Assembly (NCBI GenBank): GCA_021789795.1
Contig: JAJYJA010000064.1
Span: 1 to 12,418, forward strand
Source of the DNA: Deltaproteobacteria bacterium
Lineage (GTDB): Bacteria; Desulfobacterota; Desulfobulbia; Desulfobulbales; VMSU01
DNA length: 12,418 bases
Reading direction: 5' to 3'
In this document: piece after piece, positions 4,479 to 12,151 of the stretch
Position numbering within the stretch: position 1 is the first letter of the stretch
How the letters are laid out: every line of letters starts with the position of its first letter
Program-made: the position numbers and the translations under genes
The notes under the pieces: model-generated
Databases searched by the model: none
Told to the model about the DNA's origin: nothing
Seen by the model: only the letters and a program-made list of their open reading frames with translations

Positions 4479-7412
4479 ATGCCCTTTCTCGACCTCTTCA
4501 AGAAGACCCCCAAGTGGCGGCATGCCGACCCCGAGGTGCGGCGGCGGGCGGTGGCGGAGTTGCCGGAGGGGGAGACCTCCCTGCTCCTGCGCCTGGCCGG
4601 GGAAGACCCGGATGTCGAGGTGCGGCGGGCGGCCTGGGGCCGGATCGGCGACTGGCGGCTGCTGGCGCCCCTGGCGGCCCGGCTGGGCGAGGCGGAGGCC
4701 GGCGAGATAAATCAGCGGCTCGACCGCTTGCGTCTTGAGGAGATCCTGGCCGCTCAGGGTACGGCCGCCAAGCGGGAGCTGATCTCCGCCCTGAGCCGTG
4801 ATGAGTTGCTGGCCGAGATTGTGTTGCGGGAGGCCGACCTGGGGGCCAGACGCCTGGCAGTGGAGTTGATCGCCGTCCAGGAGGTGTTGGTCGGCCTGGC
4901 CGGTCAGAACTGCGGCAAGGCGGTGGGGCTGTTGATCGTGGAGCGGGTGAACGACGGGGCGCTGCTCGCCCGGCTGGCCGGTGAGGCCAGCAGCCGGGCG
5001 GTACGGGCCCGGGCCCAGCAGCGGGCCGAGGCCTTGGCCGCTAAGGAATCCTCCTCGCCGGAGGCGCTTCGTCAAGGCGAACTGGACCGGATCGCCTGCC
5101 GGGCGGCGGCCCTGGCCGAGGCCGGGGAGGCGGAGGCGGCCCTGACCGAGTGCCGGCGTTTGCAGCGCCGCCTGCGGGAGTTGGCGGCGGCGGACGGCGA
5201 GCTGGGGTCGCGGCTGGAGCGGCTGGCTCGGGAGCTTTCCCTTAGGCACCTGGAGGAGGCGGCCCGGCAGGAGGCGCGGCGGGCCGAGAACAGCCGGCGG
5301 GAGGCGGTACTGGCCCAGGCGGGGCGGATCGTTGCGGATTGGGAGGCCCTGGCTTTGGCGAGCGAGGGTCGGGAGGAGGGCCTAGGCCGCCTTAGGTCCG
5401 AGTGGGCCCGACTCGAAGCCGAGGCCGAGGGGGAGTGGCTCGCCCCTTTTCGCGAGCCCTTGGCCCGGGCGGAGGCCGCCTTGGCCGCGAGCGGCGAGTT
5501 GTTGGCCCGCGAGCGGGCCCAGGAGGCGGAACTGCTCGCCGCCCTGGCCCAGGTCTTAGCCCGCCTGGCGGCCCAGGATCTGGAGGCGGTGCAGGGGCTA
5601 ATCGCCGACCTCCAGGCCCGCTTCGACGCCTGGCACCCCAGGTTGCTGGGCCGCCAGCAGGTGGCCGCGGCCCTGGTCCAGGCCCGGGAGCGGCGGCAGG
5701 AGGCCGTGGCCAGCCGGGAGGCTGCGAGTCTAGCCCAGCGCCGGCAGTGGCTGGATGAGTTGCGGGCATTAATCGCCCGCGACGAGCTTCGTAAGGTTGA
5801 GGCGGGCTTAAAGGAGATCACCGATCACTGGCGGCAGCCGGCCTTGCCGGCCCCCGGCGCCGAACTGGAGGACGAATTCGCCGCCTTGGCGCGCCAGGCA
5901 TCGGAACGGCTGGCGGCCCTGCGGCAGCAAGAGGAGTGGCGGCGCTGGCATAACCAGACCCGGAAGCTGGAACTGATCGAGGCGGCCAGGGCCCTGGAGG
6001 GGGTGGCGGAACTGGCTTTAGTCTTCAAACGGCTCAAGGAGCTCCAGGAGGGCTGGCGGTTGGTCGGCCCGGCCCCGGCCAGGGAGGAGCGCGGCCTGTG
6101 GCTGGCCTTCAAGGAGGCCACGGATCGCAACTTCGCCCGTTGCCGGGAGTTCTTTCAGGCCCGCGATCAGGAGGTGGCGGCGCGGCTTACGGCTAGGGCC
6201 GAGCTGGTTAAGCTGGCGGTAGCGCGGCAGGACTCCGAGGATTGGCGGGAGACCGCCGAGTTCATGCGCGACTTGCAGGCCCGGTGGAAGGCCGTCGGCC
6301 CGGTGCCCAGGGACAGGGAGCGGGAGTTGTTCGCCGCCTTTAGGGCCGCCGCCGATCATTTTTTCGCCCGCCGTCAGGTATATCTTGCTAACCAGGAGGC
6401 GGGGAGGGAGGAGAATCGGGCCCATAAGGAGGCCCTCTGCCAGGAGGCCGAGGGCCTGGCTGACCGTCCCGAGCTGGAAGACAAGGCGAAGTTTAAGGAC
6501 TTGCAGGCCCGCTGGAAGGCCTGCGGCCCGGCGCCCAAGGATCAGGAGGAGCCGCTCTGGCAGCGTTTCCGGGCCGCCTGCGACCGCTACTACGCCTGGC
6601 TCGACACCCTGCGGCCCGAGAATCTGGCTCGCAAGGAGGCCCTCTGCCGGGAGCTTGAGGAGCTGACCGCTGATCTGAGGCCGGAGACGAATTTCGCCCG
6701 GCTGGGCAAGCGGATCATCGAGTTGCAGCGGCGGTGGCGGGAGATAGGCCCGGTGCCCGAGGGCCAGGAGGAGGCGCTTTGGCAGCGCTTCAAGGGCGGC
6801 GGCGATCGTTTCTTCGCCGCCAAGGCGGCCCGGGAGGCGGCCATCGACCAGGCCCGACCCGCCAATCAGGAGCGGCGGGAGGCCTTGCTGGCCAAGGTCA
6901 AGGAGCTGGCGGCGGCCAAGGTCTGCCGGGAGACGGTGCGGGAGATCGTTGCCTGTCAGGAGGAGTGGCGGGGGCTGGGCCCTGGCGACCAGGCCCGCGA
7001 TCGGGAGCTGCGCCAGGAGTTCGCCACCATTTGCGGGGCCTTTTTTGCGGAGCGGCGCGAGGCGGCCCAGGAGATCGACCGCCTGAATCGGGAGAATTTG
7101 CGGCGCAAGGAGGCCCTCTGCCTGCGGCTGGAGATGATCGCCGGGGTTGAACGCCCTTCGCCCCCGGCCCGCCCCGAGGCCCGGTCGGCTGGTGGGCTGA
7201 CCCTGGCCGAGCAGTTGCAGTTGGCCTTTGAGACCAACTTCGTGCTGGCGGCCGGCGAGGGGGAGGACAGGTCGCGCCGGGCCAGGGAGGAGATTGAGCA
7301 GGTGCGGCGGGAATGGCAGGGCCTGGGGCCGGCACCCCCCGAGCACGAGCATGGGATCCGCCGGCGCTACACCGAGGCCTTGGCCGCCGCCTTGAAGCGG
7401 GGCAGCGCCTAG
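4479..7412 (+). CDS. Large DUF349 tandem-repeat protein with HEAT-like N-terminus
   Basis: A 977-residue cytoplasmic protein with no signal or membrane segment. Residues 1-185 contain HEAT-like helical repeats (DPEVRRRAVAELPEG, DPDVEVRRAAWGRIGDW). Residues ~200-450 are Ala/Arg/Glu-rich with coiled-coil character. After this come six DUF349 units marked by W-[KRQ]-x-[VLIC]-G-P, at W526, W603, W679, W753, W830 and W946, plus a decayed one at W451 (HWRQPALPAP). The first six tryptophans are 74-77 residues apart; the last gap is 116. Each unit continues with a LWxxFKxAxDRFFA-type segment. DUF349 is a family of unknown function; a scaffold or nucleic-acid role is only a guess. It starts 18 bp after leuD with a poor Shine-Dalgarno. 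Its stop codon overlaps that of the convergent PilZ gene within CTAG. Confidence 0.88.
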   Translation: MPFLDLFKKTPKWRHADPEVRRRAVAELPEGETSLLLRLAGEDPDVEVRRAAWGRIGDWRLLAPLAARLGEAEAGEINQRLDRLRLEEILAAQGTAAKRELISALSRDELLAEIVLREADLGARRLAVELIAVQEVLVGLAGQNCGKAVGLLIVERVNDGALLARLAGEASSRAVRARAQQRAEALAAKESSSPEALRQGELDRIACRAAALAEAGEAEAALTECRRLQRRLRELAAADGELGSRLERLARELSLRHLEEAARQEARRAENSRREAVLAQAGRIVADWEALALASEGREEGLGRLRSEWARLEAEAEGEWLAPFREPLARAEAALAASGELLARERAQEAELLAALAQVLARLAAQDLEAVQGLIADLQARFDAWHPRLLGRQQVAAALVQARERRQEAVASREAASLAQRRQWLDELRALIARDELRKVEAGLKEITDHWRQPALPAPGAELEDEFAALARQASERLAALRQQEEWRRWHNQTRKLELIEAARALEGVAELALVFKRLKELQEGWRLVGPAPAREERGLWLAFKEATDRNFARCREFFQARDQEVAARLTARAELVKLAVARQDSEDWRETAEFMRDLQARWKAVGPVPRDRERELFAAFRAAADHFFARRQVYLANQEAGREENRAHKEALCQEAEGLADRPELEDKAKFKDLQARWKACGPAPKDQEEPLWQRFRAACDRYYAWLDTLRPENLARKEALCRELEELTADLRPETNFARLGKRIIELQRRWREIGPVPEGQEEALWQRFKGGGDRFFAAKAAREAAIDQARPANQERREALLAKVKELAAAKVCRETVREIVACQEEWRGLGPGDQARDRELRQEFATICGAFFAERREAAQEIDRLNRENLRRKEALCLRLEMIAGVERPSPPARPEARSAGGLTLAEQLQLAFETNFVLAAGEGEDRSRRAREEIEQVRREWQGLGPAPPEHEHGIRRRYTEALAAALKRGSA

Positions 7413-8077
7413 CGGGAGAGCCCGTCGATGGCGGAGAGGAAGCCGATTAAGGTCTTGCGGGCCGTGCCGCTTAAGTCGGGGGCGAAGCTGACCCCGAGAT
7501 CGAGTTCCTTTCTGGTGCGTTTTAGGTTCTTGACCTTGCCGGCCAGGGTGATGGTCTCGGCGCTGCCGGGCAGGATGCAGGTCAGCCGCAGGTCGTTATC
7601 CATCTCGCAGGTCAGCAGGCTGGCGTTCTTGGACGACTGCACCAGGCAGCGGCAGCCCTGCATGTTCATGTCAACGATGCAGCCTAGGTTTTCCTCCTCG
7701 CCCCGGATGACCCTGGTCGGGACGTGACAGTTGATGCGTTTCTGCTCCCTGAGGTCGTGGTGCTGGATGATGCGCGGATACTCGATGAACAGGAGCGGCA
7801 GGGGCTTGGTGATCACCTCCAACACCTTGGTCTGGAAGGCGTACACCGTGCCGCCGGTCAGGTAGCGGACGATCATCTGGGCGCCCTTGAACAGCTTGTG
7901 CTCCACCCGGGAGAACGGTTCCGGGGCCTTGACAATGATGTACTGGCCAGATTCCAGGCCGACGATGGCGCTGTGCAGCGGCAGCTCGATGCCCTCCAGT
8001 TCCATCTTGATGGCGGTGCCCATCTCGACGGCGATGCGCTGGCCGAGGTTGGCTAGTTCGTTGGGGATGTCATTCAT
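7409..8077 (-). CDS. YcgR-like PilZ-domain protein (cyclic di-GMP receptor)
   Basis: A 222-residue cytoplasmic protein. Residues ~15-105 resemble the YcgR N-terminal (flagellar-brake/PilZN) domain: ELPLHSAIVGLESGQYIIVKAP, then GAQMIVRYLTGGTVYAFQTKVL. Residues ~107-220 form the PilZ domain, with the c-di-GMP-binding RxxxR as REQKR (110-114) and the second motif as DMNMQG (136-141). The usual form is [DN]-x-S-x-x-G, so Ser is replaced by Asn, which may alter affinity. I chose ATG at 8077 (MNDIPNEL) because the frame further upstream runs antisense through the oxidoreductase gene and is not coding. AGGA lies about 11 bases before the start. Family role is c-di-GMP control of motility or surface behaviour; no flagellar or pilus genes are in the window, so the target is unknown. 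Confidence 0.87.
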   Translation of the reverse strand: MNDIPNELANLGQRIAVEMGTAIKMELEGIELPLHSAIVGLESGQYIIVKAPEPFSRVEHKLFKGAQMIVRYLTGGTVYAFQTKVLEVITKPLPLLFIEYPRIIQHHDLREQKRINCHVPTRVIRGEEENLGCIVDMNMQGCRCLVQSSKNASLLTCEMDNDLRLTCILPGSAETITLAGKVKNLKRTRKELDLGVSFAPDLSGTARKTLIGFLSAIDGLSR

Positions 8078-8149
8078 CGGTTCTTGTCCTACGTCGTGGG
8101 GGCTGGGGGCTGGACGATCCTGGCGGTCCGCGGACGGCCTGCATCTTCG

Positions 8150-8178
8150 AGGATAGCAAAAATAACGGCGATGTACAA
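8150..8178 (-). promoter_or_regulatory. Candidate sigma70-type promoter for the PilZ gene
   Basis: On the minus strand: TTGTAC (8178-8173), a 17-base spacer, then TATCCT (8155-8150), in the only AT-rich patch of the 165-bp divergent gap. The start would be about 65 bases upstream of the ATG at 8077. I see no equally good plus-strand promoter for the oxidoreductase. Confidence 0.4.
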
Positions 8179-8242
8179 TTTTTTTGGCGAACCAGGGATC
8201 GCTCGCCGGGCGGGCCTCGTTCCTTCGCGCTGGGGATAGGGT

Positions 8243-9208
8243 ATGGAGAAAATCAAGCTGGGAGTGATCGGGGTTGGTCATCTGGGTCAGCACCACGCCG
8301 CGAAATACGCGGCCATGAGCGATGTCGAGCTGATGGGGGTGGCGGATGTCAACCTGGCCCGGGCCCGGGAGGTGGCGGCCCGGCACCAGGTGCGGGCCGT
8401 GGACGACTACCGGGCGCTCTTGCCCTTGGTGGACGCGGTCAGCATCGTGGTGCCTACCCGCCAGCACTTCGCGGTGGCCAAGGCCTGTCTTGACCACGGG
8501 GTGGACGTGCTGCTCGAAAAGCCCATGACCGTTACCCTGGCCGAGGCCGACGCCCTGGTGGCCCAGGCCGAGCTGTGCAACCGCATCCTCCAGGTCGGCC
8601 ACGTCGAGCGCTTCAACCCGGCGGTGATGGCCATGGAGCAGTACCTGAGCAATCCGGTGTTCATCGAGGCCCAGCGTATCCACGGCTTCAACCCCCGGGG
8701 CGCCGACGTGGACGTGGTGCTCGATCTGATGATCCACGACCTTGACCTCATCCTGAGCCTGGTGCCCTCGCCGGTGAAGTCTGTCCAGGCGGTGGGCATC
8801 CCGGTGGTCACCGACACCTCCGATATCGCCAGCGTCCGCCTGGTCTTCGAGAACGGCTGCACCGCCAACCTGACCGCCAGCCGCATCTCCAAGACCACGG
8901 TCAGAAAGCTCAGGATCTTCCAGGCCAAGTCCTATATTTCGCTGGATTACGGCAAGAAGGAGATCACGGTGATCGAGCGCCGGGAGGGCCGCGAGGCGGA
9001 CGGAATGCCCAAGGAGGCGGCGCGTCATTTCTGTTTTGCCGATACCGACGCCCTGGAGACGGAGTTGAAGGCCTTCGTCTGGAATGTCCGCCGCCGGGGC
9101 ACCCCCAAGGTGAGCGGGGTCGAGGGCCGGCGGGCCTTGAAGATGGCCCTGTACATCGTCGAGCTGATGAAGAATTTCGTCGCCGAGCACCAGGAGTTGC
9201 TGAGCTGA
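8243..9208 (+). CDS. Gfo/Idh/MocA-family NAD(P)-dependent oxidoreductase, GnnA-like, linked to lpxB
   Basis: A 321-residue sugar dehydrogenase. The N-terminal Rossmann fold has GVGHLG (10-15) and ADVN at the end of beta-2 (cofactor binding). EKP at 92-94 is the family's catalytic-lysine motif. GHVERFNPAV (119-128) and H165 in LMIHDLD follow in the substrate domain. The ERFNPAV signature plus the lpxB neighbour recalls GnnA, which oxidises the 3-OH of UDP-GlcNAc before GnnB transaminates it to give 3-amino lipid A sugars. That activity is inferred; no GnnB-like aminotransferase is in the window. The ATG at 8243 follows TGGGGAT, a modest ribosome binding site. It is the first gene of a two-gene operon: its TGA overlaps or lies 26 bp from the lpxB start, depending on which lpxB start is used. 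lpxA and fabZ, frequent neighbours, are absent. Confidence 0.88.
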   Translation: MEKIKLGVIGVGHLGQHHAAKYAAMSDVELMGVADVNLARAREVAARHQVRAVDDYRALLPLVDAVSIVVPTRQHFAVAKACLDHGVDVLLEKPMTVTLAEADALVAQAELCNRILQVGHVERFNPAVMAMEQYLSNPVFIEAQRIHGFNPRGADVDVVLDLMIHDLDLILSLVPSPVKSVQAVGIPVVTDTSDIASVRLVFENGCTANLTASRISKTTVRKLRIFQAKSYISLDYGKKEITVIERREGREADGMPKEAARHFCFADTDALETELKAFVWNVRRRGTPKVSGVEGRRALKMALYIVELMKNFVAEHQELLS

Positions 9209-9234
9209 ACGCCGCCGACCGGCCAGGGCGGGAG

Positions 9235-10362
9235 GTGATGATCGTGGCCGGCGAGGCCTCCGGCGACCTGCACGGGGCCCGGCTGGTGGCGGCCATGCGC
9301 GCCCAGGAGCCGGGGCTTGTCTTTTGCGGGGTGGGCGGCGAGGCCCTGGCGCGGCAGGGGGTGGAGATCCTCTACCAGGCGGGGCAACTGGCGGTGGTGG
9401 GCCTCGTCGAGGTGTTCTCCCACTGGCGGGCCATCCGGGCGGCGATGCGGGGGCTTGCCGCCCGGCTGCGCGAGCGGCGTCCGGCCTTGCTGATCTTAAT
9501 CGACTTCCCTGATTTCAACCTCCTCCTCGCCCGCCGGGCCAAGGCGCTCGGCGTCCCGGTCTTCTACTACGTCAGCCCCCAGGTTTGGGCCTGGCGGAGC
9601 GGGCGGGTGAAGACCATCGCCCGGCTGGTGGACCGGCTGGCGCTGATCCTGCCCTTCGAGGAGGAGTTCTACCGGCGGCGGGGGGTGAGTCAGGCGCATT
9701 TTGTCGGCCACCCCCTGTTGGATGCGGTGGCCTTGGACCTGCCGGCGGGCGAGTTCCGGCGGCGGCTGGGCATCGGGCTGCGGGATACGGTGATCGGCGT
9801 CCTGCCCGGCAGCCGCCGGCGGGAGATCGTTGCCATCCTTCCCGGTTTCCTGGCGGCGGCGGCGATGATCAAAGGTCAGCGGCCCCAGGTGCGCTTCCTC
9901 CTGCCGCTCGCCCCCACCTTAAGTCTTGGCGACCTGGGTCTGGCGGACGAGGAGGCCAGGAGACTCGGCCTGACGGTGGTCAGCGAGCACCGTTACGACC
10001 TGATGGCCGCCTGCGACCTGGCGATGGCCGCCTCGGGTACCGTCACCCTGGAACTCGCCCTCCTGGGGGTGCCGATGGTGGTCGCCTACCGCACCTCTCC
10101 CCTTACCTATTTCCTGGGCCGGCGCTTGATTAAGGTGGCTTACGCCTCCCTGGTCAACCTGGTGGCCAATCGTCAGGTGGTGCCGGAGCTCCTGCAGGAC
10201 GACTTCACCCCCGAACGGCTCGCCGAGACGCTGGCCTCCATCTGGCCGGGCACCGAGCGGCATGGGCAGATGGTGGCCGGCCTCCGGGAGGTGAGCCGTC
10301 GTCTGGGCCGGCCAGGGGCCTCGGAGAAGGCCGCCCGCCTGGCCCTGGAACTCTTGCCATGA
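9235..10362 (+). CDS. lpxB: Lipid-A-disaccharide synthase (LpxB, GT family 19)
   Basis: LpxB condenses lipid X with UDP-2,3-diacylglucosamine to make the lipid A disaccharide at the inner membrane's cytoplasmic face. Numbered from the GTG at 9235 (375 residues), motifs are VAGEASGDLHGARL near the N-terminus (GEASGD at 6-11), YYVSPQVWAWRSGRVK (S114), the LPFEEEFY segment, VGHPLLDA, VLPGSRRREI (L190), and ASGTVTLELALLGVPMVVAYR (A266), all typical of the family. The start is uncertain. GTG 9235 and ATG 9238 have the AG-rich stretch too close to act as a ribosome site. A CTG at 9205 overlapping the upstream TGA (CTGA) has AGGAG (9192-9196) at 8-base spacing and would add LNAADRPGRE, giving an N-terminus like other LpxB proteins. 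Probably co-transcribed with the upstream oxidoreductase. Confidence 0.95.
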   Translation: MMIVAGEASGDLHGARLVAAMRAQEPGLVFCGVGGEALARQGVEILYQAGQLAVVGLVEVFSHWRAIRAAMRGLAARLRERRPALLILIDFPDFNLLLARRAKALGVPVFYYVSPQVWAWRSGRVKTIARLVDRLALILPFEEEFYRRRGVSQAHFVGHPLLDAVALDLPAGEFRRRLGIGLRDTVIGVLPGSRRREIVAILPGFLAAAAMIKGQRPQVRFLLPLAPTLSLGDLGLADEEARRLGLTVVSEHRYDLMAACDLAMAASGTVTLELALLGVPMVVAYRTSPLTYFLGRRLIKVAYASLVNLVANRQVVPELLQDDFTPERLAETLASIWPGTERHGQMVAGLREVSRRLGRPGASEKAARLALELLP

Positions 10363-10390
10363 GGTTAGGAGATCATCGTCCGGCCGGAGA

Positions 10391-10425
10391 CCCGCCCCTC
10401 CCGGCGGGCGGCGCCCCGTCTTTTT
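10391..10425 (+). terminator. Possible intrinsic terminator after lpxB
   Basis: CCCGCC (10391-10396) and GGCGGG (10403-10408) can pair, or GGGC (10406-10409) with GCCC (10413-10416), followed by a TCTTTTTG run at 10419-10426. The better stem is 12 bases from the T-run and the nearer one is only 4 bp, so it is an imperfect candidate. It lies in the 98-bp gap between convergent lpxB and the histidine kinase. Confidence 0.35.
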
Positions 10426-10460
10426 GACTGGCTTGGCGTCCGGCCATCAGCCCCCCTCGC

Positions 10461-12131
10461 CTACCCCTGCTCCGGCTCCCGATCCAGCCCCACCGGCAGC
10501 CGGACGATGAAGGTCGCGCCCTCGCCTGGCAGGCCCTGGGCCGAGATCTCCCCGCCGTGCCGGGCCACGATCTTCCGGCAGGTGGTGAGTCCCATCCCGG
10601 TGCCCTCGTACTCCCGGCGGCTGTGCAGGCGTTCCAGGGGCCGGAAGATGCGCTCCGCGTCCTCGGGGGCGAAGCCGATGCCGTTGTCCTGGATGACGAT
10701 CTCGTAATGGCCGTCTTCCGCCATTCTCCCCCGCAGCATCACCCGGGGCTGCACCTCGGGCTTGTGGTATTTCAAGGCGTTGGCGATCAGGTTCTGAAAG
10801 AGCTGGCGGATCTGCACCCGGTCGCCGCCCAGCCGCCCCAGCTTGCCGACCTCGATTAGGGCGTGGCTCTCGTTGATCCGCTCCTCCAGGCCCTCCAGCA
10901 CCTCGCCCACCAGGGTCTCCAGATCGATCTCCTCGTAGGGTTGGGCCTGGGAGGTGACCTGGGAGAGGGTGAGCAAGCCGTCGATGAGCTGCCGCATCCT
11001 AGCCGCCGCCGCCTGGATGCGCGCCAGATACTCCCGGCCCCCCTCGTCCATGCAGACGCCGCATCTCTTGGCCAGCCGCTCGCCGAAGGCCAGGATAAGC
11101 ATCAGGGGCTCCTTTAAGTCGTGGGAGGCCACATGGGCGAACTGATCCAGTTCGGCGTTGGAGGCGGCCAGTCTGGTGGTCAGCTCGACCAAGGACTGCT
11201 CGGTCCGGCGGCGGATGGCGATCTCCTTCTTCAACTGCTGGTTGGCGGCCATGAGCTCGCTGGTCCGCTCGTCCACCAACTCCGCGAGCCGAAAATGGTG
11301 CCGGGATAACTCCGCCTCCGCCGCCCGCTTGGCGGTCACGTCCTGCAGGATGATGATCCCGCCGGTCGATTCGTGGTTGATATCGCCCAGGAAGGTGCCG
11401 TTGACCAGTACCACCCGCGGCGCGCCCGCCGCCTTCAACCGCACCTCCATCCGGGAGATGCCGCCCTCGGCGTGCAGGAGAAAGTTCGCCAGGTCGCAGC
11501 CGGCCTTAAACTCCTCGCCCAGTATCTCGTAGCAGTTTAGTCCGATATGTCGGCCGTCAAGCCCGAAAAAACGATCAAAGGCCCGGTTGGTCTCCAGCAG
11601 CCGCAGCTCGTGGTCGACGATGCAGGCGGGCTCGGTCATCCGTTTGAAGATGGAGAAGTAGCGTCGTCGCTCTCTGAGGATGTAGCAGTTGGCCTCCCGG
11701 AGCCGCCGGTGGGTGGCGGAAGTCTCCTGACGGATGACGCCCGCCGCCGCCCCCTGGATGAAGGCGTCGAGCACCCGGGTGACCTCCGGGGCGGAGTCAA
11801 ACCCCTCCGGCCCCCATCGTCTGATTATCTCTGGGACGTGACTGGCCAAGGCCACCACCTGATCGGCGGCGAGATTCGCCTCCCCGCCCCGCCGGGCGAA
11901 ATCACCCCCCAGATGATGGGCCCGGTCGGCCGCGACCTCCACCTGCCGCCTCCCGCCCTGATCGCCGGTCAAGCCGGCCCACAGGGAGGCAAGAACAGGG
12001 AGGAAGGGTTGGGCCGCGGCCTGGCGCTCGGGGCCGGCCAGACGGCGGAAGACGGCCAGGAACTCCTCCCGCCAGGGGGGAGTGGAGCCGGCCTCGGAAC
12101 CGGAAGGGTCTGGCGAATCGGAACAGGTCAT
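10461..12131 (-). CDS. Soluble PAS-domain sensor histidine kinase (orphan)
   Basis: A 556-residue cytoplasmic kinase without membrane segments. Residues 1-150 are a mostly helical N-terminal region I do not recognise. A PAS domain covers ~155-275 (EPACIVDHELRLLETNRAFDRFFG to GGIIILQDVT). A coiled linker (~265-325) leads to the HisKA domain with phospho-acceptor H337 in ASHDLKEPL. The HATPase domain has an N-box NLIANALKYHKPE (447-459), DNGIGF (482-487) and GTGMGL (510-515). The ASHDL(K/Q)EPL box resembles bacteriophytochrome-like and PAS kinases. No response regulator is encoded nearby. ATG at 12131 follows GAGAGG (12145-12140) at 8-base spacing. Only 20 bases upstream the R repeat begins, so its promoter must lie in or beyond repeat and MITE DNA; I found no convincing one there. 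It converges on lpxB. Confidence 0.9.
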   Translation of the reverse strand: MTCSDSPDPSGSEAGSTPPWREEFLAVFRRLAGPERQAAAQPFLPVLASLWAGLTGDQGGRRQVEVAADRAHHLGGDFARRGGEANLAADQVVALASHVPEIIRRWGPEGFDSAPEVTRVLDAFIQGAAAGVIRQETSATHRRLREANCYILRERRRYFSIFKRMTEPACIVDHELRLLETNRAFDRFFGLDGRHIGLNCYEILGEEFKAGCDLANFLLHAEGGISRMEVRLKAAGAPRVVLVNGTFLGDINHESTGGIIILQDVTAKRAAEAELSRHHFRLAELVDERTSELMAANQQLKKEIAIRRRTEQSLVELTTRLAASNAELDQFAHVASHDLKEPLMLILAFGERLAKRCGVCMDEGGREYLARIQAAAARMRQLIDGLLTLSQVTSQAQPYEEIDLETLVGEVLEGLEERINESHALIEVGKLGRLGGDRVQIRQLFQNLIANALKYHKPEVQPRVMLRGRMAEDGHYEIVIQDNGIGFAPEDAERIFRPLERLHSRREYEGTGMGLTTCRKIVARHGGEISAQGLPGEGATFIVRLPVGLDREPEQG

Positions 12132-12151
12132 GCGATTGGCCTCTCAATACT

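Noticed and set aside
6018..7352. 444-codon minus-strand frame opposite the DUF349 gene
   Set aside because: Repetitive Leu/Gly/Pro composition mirrors the DUF349 repeats on the other strand.
8078..9190. N-terminal extension of the PilZ protein
   Set aside because: The extra 371 codons are antisense to the oxidoreductase and to the divergent promoter region; the PilZ/YcgR homology begins at MNDIPNEL.
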